Part shown: positions 1 through 5,188 of the stretch, piece by piece
Layout: each line of letters opens with the position of its first letter
How positions within the stretch are numbered: position 1 is the first letter of the stretch
The notes under the pieces: model-generated
Told to the model about the DNA's origin: nothing
Database searches by the model: none
The model's input: only the letters and a program-made list of their open reading frames with translations
From: CALAEC01 sp050692915
GTDB taxonomy: Bacteria; Actinomycetota; UBA4738; CALAEC01
Assembly: GCA_050692915.1 (NCBI GenBank)
Contig: JBOGVU010000130.1
Coordinates: forward strand, 1-5,482
Length of the DNA stretch: 5,482 bases
Direction: 5' to 3'
Position numbers and translations under genes: made by a program

Positions 1-639
1 GGCCTCGACCACCGCTACCAGGTCCCTGGTGGCAGTCACCGGGTCGGGGGCCGCACCCACCGCCGACACGACCGCCACCCCCGCGACGCCCGCCTCGAGG
101 ACCTGCCGGGCGTTGGAGGAGTCGACCGCGCCGATCCCCACCACTGGGAGCCTCGTAGCCGCGACGATCTCGCGCAGCCCATCCAGGCCCGCCGGGACGG
201 CCTCGGGCTTGGTCGACGTCCTCCACACCGTCACCCCCAGATAGTCGGCCCCCAGCTCCTCGGCCCGGCGGGCCTGGAGCGGCGTCTCCACGCTGATCCC
301 CAGCACCCGGTCCGGGCCGAGGCGGTCACGAGCGCCCGCCAGATCGTCGCCCTGGCCCAGATGCACGCCGTCGGCGCCGCTCTTCAGGGCCACCCCCACA
401 ACATCATTGACCATGAATAGGATCCCCCGGCCCCGGCAGAGGGCCGCGAGGTCCGAGGCGAGGAGGACGAGCTCCTCGGGCCGAAGCTCGGGGGCCCGGA
501 GCTGGACCGCCGTGGCTCCGCCCTCGAGGGCCGCCCGGGCCACCTCGACGTGGCCCCGTCCGAGCACGAGGCTCGTGGAGGTGACCACGTACACCCGGAG
601 CCTGCGGCGGAGTTCCACCCGATCGATGCCATCATGCAT
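1..639 (-). CDS. thiE: Thiamine-phosphate synthase ThiE (C-terminus cut by window edge)
   Basis: Joins the pyrimidine (HMP-PP) and thiazole phosphate halves of thiamine to give thiamine monophosphate in the cytoplasm. The frame is open for 213 codons from the ATG at 639 to the left edge; the family is usually about 210 residues, so only the last few can be missing. Visible TIM-barrel landmarks are VYVVTS (17-21), GGATAVQLR (40-48), the ND pair (78-79), GADGVHLGQGD (88-98), GADYLGV (130-136), TSTKPEA (141-147), VVGIGAV (166-172) and VAVVSAV (188-194). Two positions are unusual: the common QLREK is QLRAP here, and NDR is NDV. ATG 639 gives a normal family N-terminus; an in-frame ATG at 687 would add 16 low-complexity residues, and neither has a good Shine-Dalgarno. 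No TPP riboswitch is recognisable upstream. A TenI-like paralogue is the main alternative. Confidence 0.88.
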   Translation of the reverse strand, partial: MHDGIDRVELRRRLRVYVVTSTSLVLGRGHVEVARAALEGGATAVQLRAPELRPEELVLLASDLAALCRGRGILFMVNDVVGVALKSGADGVHLGQGDDLAGARDRLGPDRVLGISVETPLQARRAEELGADYLGVTVWRTSTKPEAVPAGLDGLREIVAATRLPVVGIGAVDSSNARQVLEAGVAGVAVVSAVGAAPDPVTATRDLVAVVEA

Positions 640-1207
640 GACCGCAATGATGCCCGGTCCGGGGCCCGCCGCTCCATCGCATCGCATGCGGGCCGGCCAT
701 CGGTAGGGCGTCACCAGCGGACGTGAGGCGAGGTGAGACGATCACTGATGCCATGAACAAGGGCTTCGATCCAATCGCCGAGGATCCTCCCCCCGAACTC
801 CAGCATCCGGCCTCGATGGCTCAGGTCACGACCGGAAGCCACGGCTAGCGGTAGAACGGCGCAACTGTACTTGGCGAGCGGGACGGGACGGCACCGCACC
901 TGCAGGGTGCGCTTATCCCGATCGGTAGACTGACCAGGTTTCTCCCAACGCTGGCGGGCAGTCCCCACAAACCTGGAATCCCACTCTCGTTCGAAGGACT
1001 CGAGTTCGGTGGACCTTTACAGCTCACGACGAGTCCCTGCTCCGGGGATGCGTTAGTTCACCACTGGGCATGCATCATGGCTCCCGGTGTCGCCGAGAAT
1101 GTCGAGAGAACAGGTGGCTCCTGCGGGTCGGAGAGCCCAGAGTCTCAAGTATCGCCAACATCGTTCGGATGCGACAGCCTCATCGAGCGAAGGATGCCGT
1201 CGCGGCA
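640..1207. other. Gene-poor region between thiE and larC
   Basis: About 570 bp with no frame I can defend as coding. The short minus-strand frames at 711-968 and 845-1027 have no recognisable motifs, overlap each other and lack a Shine-Dalgarno. The composition is less uniformly GC-rich than the flanking genes, which fits non-coding or decayed DNA. It contains a spaced inverted repeat (934-976) and a small hairpin with 6-bp arms CGCACC/GGTGCG (895-911). I looked on the minus strand for the missing C-terminal domain of LarC and did not find it. No tRNA or known riboswitch was recognised. Confidence 0.6.
934..976. repeat. Spaced inverted repeat with perfect 8-bp arms
   Basis: CCAGGTTT at 934-941 is the exact reverse complement of AAACCTGG at 969-976, with 27 bases between. 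It stands out because its arms are less GC-rich than the surroundings. It could be an operator, the base of an RNA hairpin, or the scar of a mobile element; nothing nearby decides. An 8-bp match at this spacing can occur by chance. Confidence 0.45.
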
Positions 1208-1209
1208 TC
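1193..1209 (-). terminator. Hairpin overlapping the larC stop codon, possible terminator
   Basis: GATGCCG and CGGCATC form a perfect 7-bp stem with a 3-base loop (loop 1200-1202). Read on the minus strand, the stem begins inside the larC TGA (1210-1208). No T-run follows on either strand, so this would be a U-less hairpin of the kind proposed for high-GC bacteria. It may end the larBC transcript or merely protect its 3' end. Confidence 0.3.
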
Positions 1210-1942
1210 ACGACCCCTCATCTGATCCGAGCGAGCGACCGACCACGGCGCGAAGCACGTTCGGGAACGGCAGGAGGTGCGGCCCGGCGCCGTAGCCGAC
1301 GGCATCGGGGGTCATGGGGGGCATCGCTCCGTACGCCTTGGCTGCAGCGGCCAGGATCGCGGCCCCAGTCGGCGTGACGAGCTCAGCGGTCACTTCCCTG
1401 GGTTCCACGGGGACTCCCTTGAGCAGCTCGAGAGTGGCCGGTGTCGGAACCGGCAGAACGCCATGCTCCGTTCGCACCGTGCCGGTCCCCGTGGCCACCG
1501 GGGAGGCGACCACCCGATCGACTCCCAGGAGGTCGAGGGCCGCGGCGGTCCCCGCGACCGCCACGATGGCCGCGGCCGAGCCGACCTCGTGGAACGTCAC
1601 CTCCGCCGGGGTGCTGCCGTGGACTCGGGCCTCAGCCTCGGCCAGATGTTGGTAGACGCGCACCGCGAAATCTCGGGCGGCGTGCGAGAGGTCCGCGTCT
1701 CCGAGGACCGCCTCGACGTCGGCGAAGTTTCGCCGAGGCTCGTCGCCGCGGGCCCGAACCGTCACCCGGCGAGCCCGGAGCCCGTCGCAGTCCACCTCGG
1801 CGATGTCGAGATCCAGGGGGCCGAGCGGCAGCGTCGCCATGGACGAGCGGAGGGCCTCTGGATCGGCGCCGGCGTCGACCAGGGCGGCGAACACCATGTT
1901 GGCCGAGACGCCGGAGGAGCAGTCGAAGTAGACGATCGTCAC
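1208..1942 (-). CDS. larC: LarC N-terminal-domain-only protein (LarC1-like, nickel insertion for NPN cofactor)
   Basis: LarC is the CTP-dependent nickel insertase that makes the nickel-pincer cofactor from P2TMN. This 244-residue product matches the N-terminal half. It has YFDCSSGVSANM (5-16), an AEAEARVHG helix (101-109), VTFHEVGS (115-122), VASPVATGTG (145-154), HGVLPVPTPATLELL (160-174), the signature ELVTPTGAAIL (187-197) and VGYGAG (215-220). It stops 14 residues after the NVLRAV strand (228-233), where other LarC proteins continue into the CTP-binding LarC2 domain of about 150 residues. Family positions that are usually acidic are changed: GDM is ANM (14-16) and EVGAVDSIVD is EVGSAAAIVA. 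No His-rich loop is present. The start is GTG 1942, whose GTGA overlaps the larB stop, indicating translational coupling; no Shine-Dalgarno is evident. The frame stays open further upstream, but that part lies over larB and is a shadow. Fold assignment is firm; activity is uncertain. Confidence 0.85.
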   Translation of the reverse strand: MTIVYFDCSSGVSANMVFAALVDAGADPEALRSSMATLPLGPLDLDIAEVDCDGLRARRVTVRARGDEPRRNFADVEAVLGDADLSHAARDFAVRVYQHLAEAEARVHGSTPAEVTFHEVGSAAAIVAVAGTAAALDLLGVDRVVASPVATGTGTVRTEHGVLPVPTPATLELLKGVPVEPREVTAELVTPTGAAILAAAAKAYGAMPPMTPDAVGYGAGPHLLPFPNVLRAVVGRSLGSDEGS

Positions 1943-2694
1943 TTGCGAACGATCCGGTGAGCGGCTAGGGCGGCACCGAAACCATTGTCCACGTTCACGA
2001 CGACCACGCCGGGCGCACACGACGAGAGCATCGCCAGCAGCGCCGCCAGCCCCCCAAAGGTGGCGCCGTATCCCACGCTCGTGGGAACCGCGACCACCGG
2101 CGACGAGACCAGCCCGGCCACCAGCGACGGCAGGGCCCCCTCCATACCGGCGACGACCACGACGCAGTCGGCCTCCTCCAGGGCCGGGCGGTGAGCCAGC
2201 GCGCGGTGGACGCCGGCGACCCCGACGTCCGTGACCCGCTCGACCTTCATCCCCAGGGCCTCGGCGGTGAGGGCGGCCTCCTCTGCCACCGGGAGGTCCG
2301 ACGTCCCCGCGGAGACCACGGCGACCCGTCCCGTCGGTGCACCATCTGCAGAACGGACGACCACGAGGCCGCACCGAGGGTGGTAGACGGCCCCGCCATC
2401 CACGCGTCGGGCGGCCTCGTACTGCTCCGCCGTAGCCCGGGTGACGAACACGGCCCCGACGCTCTCGCGTACCAGAGCCGCCACCGCCGCTCCGACCTGG
2501 TCAGGGGTCTTCCCCGGTCCGAAGACCGCCTCGGCCTGTCCGGTGCGGACCTCGCGTAGGACGTCGGGCTTGAGGTCTCCGAGATCGACGAAGGTCATCT
2601 GCGCAAGCTGGCCCATGGCCTCCTCCACCGGGAGAACTCCGGTGGCCACCCGGGCGAGGAGGGAGCGGACCGAACCGAGATCCACAGCCCACAT
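1939..2694 (-). CDS. larB: LarB, nicotinate adenine dinucleotide carboxylase/hydrolase (NPN cofactor synthesis)
   Basis: First step of nickel-pincer nucleotide synthesis: carboxylates the pyridinium ring of NaAD and hydrolyses the phosphoanhydride, giving P2CMN and AMP. The product is 251 residues, against about 246 for Lactobacillus plantarum LarB. An N-terminal helical region (MGQLAQMTFVDLGD, 27-40) leads to AEAVFGPGKTPDQ (54-66). A PurE-like Rossmann domain follows, with VAVVSAGTSDLPVAEEA (124-140), VGVAGVHR (157-164), VVVAGMEGALPSLVAGL (179-195), PTSVGYGATFGG (204-215) and SCAPGVVVVNVDNGFGA (225-241). Glu185 and Cys226 line up with L. plantarum Glu180 and catalytic Cys221 at a constant offset of 5. 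It is the first gene of a larB-larC pair overlapping by 4 bp. ATG 2694 is the conventional start; GTG 2685, giving MDLGSV, is a serious alternative because a TAnnnT hexamer ends 7 bases upstream. The long open frame further upstream is antisense to larE. Confidence 0.93.
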   Translation of the reverse strand: MWAVDLGSVRSLLARVATGVLPVEEAMGQLAQMTFVDLGDLKPDVLREVRTGQAEAVFGPGKTPDQVGAAVAALVRESVGAVFVTRATAEQYEAARRVDGGAVYHPRCGLVVVRSADGAPTGRVAVVSAGTSDLPVAEEAALTAEALGMKVERVTDVGVAGVHRALAHRPALEEADCVVVVAGMEGALPSLVAGLVSSPVVAVPTSVGYGATFGGLAALLAMLSSCAPGVVVVNVDNGFGAALAAHRIVRK

Positions 2695-2698
2695 CGTA
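2693..2698 (-). promoter_or_regulatory. Putative -10 hexamer for leaderless larBC
   Basis: TACGAT on the minus strand fits TAnnnT, the -10 pattern typical of leaderless actinobacterial genes. It overlaps the conventional larB ATG, and GTG 2685 follows exactly 7 bases later, about where transcription should start. No -35 is evident; any would lie inside larE. It mirrors the hexamer serving larE. Confidence 0.45.
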
Positions 2699-2702
2699 TC
2701 GG

Positions 2703-2708
2703 TAGGAT
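2703..2708 (+). promoter_or_regulatory. Putative -10 hexamer for leaderless larE
   Basis: TAGGAT fits TAnnnT, overlaps the conventional larE ATG, and is followed after exactly 7 bases by the in-frame GTG at 2716. A competing reading is that GGTAGGA (2701-2707) is a Shine-Dalgarno for GTG 2716, with 8 bases after AGGA. Both readings favour GTG over ATG. Confidence 0.42.
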
Positions 2709-3558
2709 GACGGTCGTGGACTCCCCGGCCAGTCCGAAGCGCGAACGGCTGGACGGGCTCCTCTCCGGGCTCCCCGGGGCCGTGGTGGCGTTCTCCGGCG
2801 GCGTGGACAGCTCCTTCCTCGCCTTCGTGACCAACCGGACCCTGGGGAACCGCGCCGTGGCCATCACCGCCGACTCGCCGTCGTTGGCGCGGTCCGAGCT
2901 CGAGGACGCTCGGGCGTTCGCGCGCGCGTACGGGATCCGCCACCGAATCGTGGCCACCACCGAGCTGGAAGATTCCCGCTACACCAGGAACGCCGCAGAT
3001 CGATGCTCCTTCGGCAAGGAGTCGCTCATGGAGGCCTTGCTCGCACTCCCCGAGGCCGCCGCCTCCGAGGTGCTGCTGGGCGTGAACGTAGACGACCTCG
3101 GGGACCACCGGCCGGGCCAGGCCGCCGCGCTGCGCCGGGGGGCCATGTTCCCGCTGGTCGAAGCGGGCCTGTCGAAGGCGGAGATCCGGTCGCTCTCCCG
3201 GACGCTCGGCCTGCCCACGTGGGACAAGCCGGCGGCCGCCTGCCTGGCCTCGAGGATCGCCTACGGGGTGCCGGTTACCGAAGGAGCTCTCCGCCGGGTC
3301 GAGCGGGCCGAGGATGGCCTCCGGACCCTCGGCTTCCAGGGACAGGTGCGGGTTCGGGACCAGGGAGGGGAACTGGCGCGCATCGAAGTCTCTGCCGGCG
3401 ACTTCGACCGGCTGCTGGCCAAGCGCGACGACGTCGTCAGGGCGACCAAGGCCGCGGGCTTTCTGTTCGTGACCCTCGACCTCGAGGGCTATCGGATGGG
3501 CAGCCACAATATCCCCCTCCGGCTCGGCAGGAGGCCCGGCCGGGCCATCGAGGGTTAG
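2707..3558 (+). CDS. larE: LarE, ATP-dependent sacrificial sulfur transferase (NPN cofactor synthesis)
   Basis: Adenylates the two carboxylates of P2CMN and converts them to thiocarboxylates (P2TMN). In the L. plantarum enzyme the sulfur comes from the protein's own cysteine, which becomes dehydroalanine. The 283-residue product has the N-type ATP-pyrophosphatase P-loop AFSGGVDSSFLAF (28-40), TADSPS (54-59), DRCSFGKESL (98-107), LGVNVDDLGDHRPG (124-137), the conserved LPTWDKPAAACLASR (169-183), VERAE (198-202) and a C-terminal YRMGSHNIPL (262-271). Cys179 matches the sacrificial cysteine (Cys176 in L. plantarum). The CxxC found in the cluster-using relatives is reduced to Cys100 with glycine at 103, which argues for the sacrificial type. 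Divergent from larBC with a 12-bp gap. ATG 2707 has no properly spaced Shine-Dalgarno; GTG 2716 is probably the better start and removes only three residues. Confidence 0.94.
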   Translation: MTVVDSPASPKRERLDGLLSGLPGAVVAFSGGVDSSFLAFVTNRTLGNRAVAITADSPSLARSELEDARAFARAYGIRHRIVATTELEDSRYTRNAADRCSFGKESLMEALLALPEAAASEVLLGVNVDDLGDHRPGQAAALRRGAMFPLVEAGLSKAEIRSLSRTLGLPTWDKPAAACLASRIAYGVPVTEGALRRVERAEDGLRTLGFQGQVRVRDQGGELARIEVSAGDFDRLLAKRDDVVRATKAAGFLFVTLDLEGYRMGSHNIPLRLGRRPGRAIEG

Positions 3559-3997
3559 GCTGTCCTCACGTTCCCGCGGAAATGACGTGCGTCCTTCCTG
3601 TGGCGTCTGCTGGTTTCTCACCTCAGAAGGTTTGAGGCGGGGCACCGGGGCTGTGACTTGCAGGTCGCCGTGACGCGCCGTAGAACGCCGCTAGGCGACG
3701 CATGGAGAGCGTCGCGAACGCGATGAAAATCAGCGCCGGCCTTGACGCCAGCGCCATTCTCTGACCCTCATTCTCCGCCACCAGCGCCGAAGCCAACCGT
3801 TGCCTCGCCGGCGCCGGTAGCCCGCCGGCCGCATGCTTCCCTCCCGGGCCGACCGTAGACCTGGGCCGACATGAAGGGCAAGGGAGGGCTCAGACGCATT
3901 CCAGCGACGGGACCGTTTAGCGGCGCTCCGCAGCGCCGCGGCGATCAGCACCCCTAGCGCCAGACTGCCGGCATTTCTGGTCAGTCAGCTCGGGGAC
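3559..3997. other. Gene-poor region after larE
   Basis: About 440 bp in which I see no supported gene. The minus-strand frame at 3730-3951 is a run of Arg/Ala/Trp codons with no motif and looks like a GC-rich artefact. Weak dyads are present: CCTCA/TGAGG at 3621-3637 and a better hairpin at 3695-3715. GTAGAACG occurs both here (3681-3688) and at 851-858, which is too short to call a repeat family. The right end runs into the promoter at 3998. Confidence 0.55.
3695..3715 (+). terminator. Hairpin downstream of larE, possible U-less terminator
   Basis: GCGACGC (3695-3701) and GCGTCGC (3709-3715) form a perfect 7-bp stem around a 7-base loop, about 135 bp past the larE stop. No T-run follows. 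It is the best candidate in the region for ending the larE transcript, but GC-rich dyads of this size arise by chance. Confidence 0.25.
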
Positions 3998-4027
3998 TTG
4001 ACAGCCGGGCCGGGCCCCGGCGAGAAT
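3998..4027 (+). promoter_or_regulatory. Sigma70-type promoter for the structured leader
   Basis: A perfect TTGACA (3998-4003) is followed after 18 bases by GAGAAT (4022-4027), 4 of 6 to the -10 consensus, predicting a start near 4034. The spacer is a GC-rich run with partial dyad symmetry that could also bind a regulator. It lies about 155 bp before the terminator, a good distance for a leader or small RNA. Confidence 0.5.
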
Positions 4028-4033
4028 GTCGGT

Positions 4034-4217
4034 GAATCCGACCAAAGAGGTAGGAATTGATCAGGACGCGCTGCTTTGGGCTCGTGGGGGTGATGATCCC
4101 CAACCTGATGTGCTGTTCGGGGCCGTGCGCCCGCCCGGCGGGCGCCGATGCCCCGGTGCGGCCCTAAGAGCAGCCGGAAGAACGGACCAAGGGGCCGCCG
4201 AGGGGCGGCCCCTTTTT
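4034..4217 (+). ncRNA. Structured attenuator-type leader RNA (riboswitch candidate) upstream of sulfurtransferase
   Basis: About 184 bases from the predicted start to the end of the terminator T-run. A multibranch fold can be drawn by hand. The closing stem pairs 4070-4075 with 4169-4174 and 4078-4081 with 4161-4164. One hairpin has stem 4085-4089/4098-4102. A long hairpin has outer stem 4118-4123/4150-4155 and inner stem 4127-4133/4139-4145. GCGGCCC at 4158-4164 is an exact copy of terminator bases 4205-4211, so it can pair with 4192-4198 as an anti-terminator; this would break the inner part of the closing stem. ATCAGG (4060-4065) can also pair with CCTGAT (4104-4109), crossing the closing stem as a pseudoknot or an alternative fold. 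It does not match the SAM-I, SAM-IV, TPP, cobalamin, glycine or c-di-AMP consensus sequences as I remember them, nor 6S or SRP RNA. A free-standing small RNA is the alternative. Confidence 0.55.
4189..4217 (+). terminator. Strong intrinsic terminator inside the sulfurtransferase leader
   Basis: GGGGCCGCC (4191-4199) and GGCGGCCCC (4204-4212) pair perfectly over 9 bp around the 4-base loop GAGG, followed by five T (4213-4217). AA at 4189-4190 can extend the stem into the T-run. It ends 83 bases before the downstream ATG and no complete gene lies between it and its promoter, so it must end either a small RNA or an attenuated leader. Confidence 0.88.
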
Positions 4218-4300
4218 GCGTTCCCGGGAGGCGGTGGTGCATGAGCGGGGTTCGGACCGGTAGCGGAGCGAGCTTGGTCAGAAAGGGAGGGAGGCATGCC

Positions 4301-5140
4301 ATGGCGGAGTACGCCAACCCCGAGACGCTGGTCGAGACGGGCTGGCTCGAGCAGCACCTGGACGATCCGGACTTCCGGATCGTGGAGGTCGACGAGGACA
4401 CCACGGCCTACGAGAAGGGCCACATCCGGAACGCCGCGGCCTGGCACTGGGTCAAGGATCTCCACCACCCGGTCAGGCGGGACTTCGTGGACCAGGCCGG
4501 GCTCGCCCAACTGCTGCGGCGGTTCGGAGTGGGGCCGGACGCCACGGTGATCCTCTACGGCGGCAACAACAACTGGTTCGCCGCGTACGCCTACTGGCTG
4601 CTGCGCTACCTGGGCTTCGACGGGGTGAAGCTCCTGAACGGGGGGCGCAAGAAGTGGGAGCTCGAGGGCCGGGAGCTCGTCCAACATGTCCCCTCCTTCC
4701 CCGAGACCGACACCGAGCTGACCGAGCCTGTCCGGGCGGAGTTCCGGGCCCTCCGGGACGAAGTCCTCGCCAAGCTGGAGGAGGCCACGTTCGTGGACGT
4801 CCGGTCCCCCGAGGAGTACCGGGGGGAAAAGCTGGCCCCCGACCACCTCCCCCAGGAGCAGGCCCAGGTGCCGGGCCACATCCCCGGGGCGGTGAACATC
4901 ACCTGGTCCAAGGCGGCGAACGAGGACGGGACCTTCAAGTCCGCCGACCAGCTTCTGACCCTCTACGAGGGCGAGGGCGTCACCGGGGACCGGGAGACAA
5001 TCGCCTACTGCCGCATCGGCGAGCGGTCCTCCCACACCTGGCTCGTCCTCAACGAGCTGCTCGGCTTCGGCAACGTGAAGAACTACGACGGCAGTTGGAC
5101 CGAGTACGGCTCCCTGGTAGGGATCCCGGTGGAGCGCTGA
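4301..5140 (+). CDS. cysA2: Thiosulfate sulfurtransferase, two-domain rhodanese (CysA2/SseA type)
   Basis: Moves sulfane sulfur from thiosulfate (or 3-mercaptopyruvate) to a thiophilic acceptor such as cyanide or a protein thiol, through a cysteine persulfide; no signal peptide is visible. The 279-residue product has two rhodanese domains. The N-terminal domain (about 8-128) includes VEVDEDTTAYEKGHI (28-42) and YGGNNNWFAAYAYW (86-99), with no cysteine in its loop and so presumably inactive. The C-terminal domain (about 145-277) includes FVDVRSPEEY (164-173), HLPQEQAQVPGHIPGAVNI (182-200) and the active loop CRIGERS with Cys237 as persulfide carrier. Mycobacterial CysA2 is about the same length and shares these motifs. 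ATG 4301 follows GGGAGGGAGG (4285-4294) at good spacing and matches the family start; in-frame ATG 4241 would add 20 residues. ATG 4296 is in another frame. It sits behind its own promoter and attenuator. The substrate is not decided by sequence alone. Confidence 0.93.
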   Translation: MAEYANPETLVETGWLEQHLDDPDFRIVEVDEDTTAYEKGHIRNAAAWHWVKDLHHPVRRDFVDQAGLAQLLRRFGVGPDATVILYGGNNNWFAAYAYWLLRYLGFDGVKLLNGGRKKWELEGRELVQHVPSFPETDTELTEPVRAEFRALRDEVLAKLEEATFVDVRSPEEYRGEKLAPDHLPQEQAQVPGHIPGAVNITWSKAANEDGTFKSADQLLTLYEGEGVTGDRETIAYCRIGERSSHTWLVLNELLGFGNVKNYDGSWTEYGSLVGIPVER

Positions 5141-5188
5141 GCGGCAACCAGGAGGGAGTCGGCACGGACGGCCGAAGGAGGAGCAGGG

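Noticed and set aside
930..1000. TPP riboswitch upstream of thiE
   Set aside because: The minus strand has GCCAGCG followed by GGGAGA, resembling the 3' part of the motif, but the CTGAGA element and matching stems are absent. It is also about 300 bases from thiE.
711..1027. Minus-strand frames at 711-968 and 845-1027 as small genes or a displaced LarC2 domain
   Set aside because: Neither shows LarC2 features such as an ETNIDD-like strand, and there is no ribosome binding site or other recognisable motif.
1008..1200. tRNA gene suggested by a GTTCGAA string just upstream
   Set aside because: The string at 989-995 has no matching T-arm stem with the conserved C61, and no acceptor or anticodon arm can be drawn around it.
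1943..2374. Upstream extension of the larC frame on the minus strand
   Set aside because: It lies entirely over larB in another frame and is low-complexity Gly/Arg. LarC homology starts at GTG 1942.
2695..3645. Large upstream extension of the larB frame on the minus strand (total 568 codons)
   Set aside because: It is antisense to larE, whose motifs are unmistakable, and shows no protein family pattern. GC-rich DNA leaves long open frames opposite real genes.
3730..3951. 73-codon minus-strand frame after larE
   Set aside because: Arg/Trp/Ala-rich, no Shine-Dalgarno, no family resemblance.
4026..4244. Small plus-strand frame in the leader as a possible leader peptide
   Set aside because: Its ATG overlaps the predicted -10, it would lie upstream of the transcript start, it has no ribosome binding site, and it runs through the terminator.
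4148..4300. Longer start for the sulfurtransferase
   Set aside because: This segment includes the terminator hairpin. The family N-terminus and the strong Shine-Dalgarno both point to ATG 4301.
4061..5035. 324-codon minus-strand frame
   Set aside because: It is antisense to the sulfurtransferase and its leader, with a composition typical of a GC-rich shadow and no motifs.
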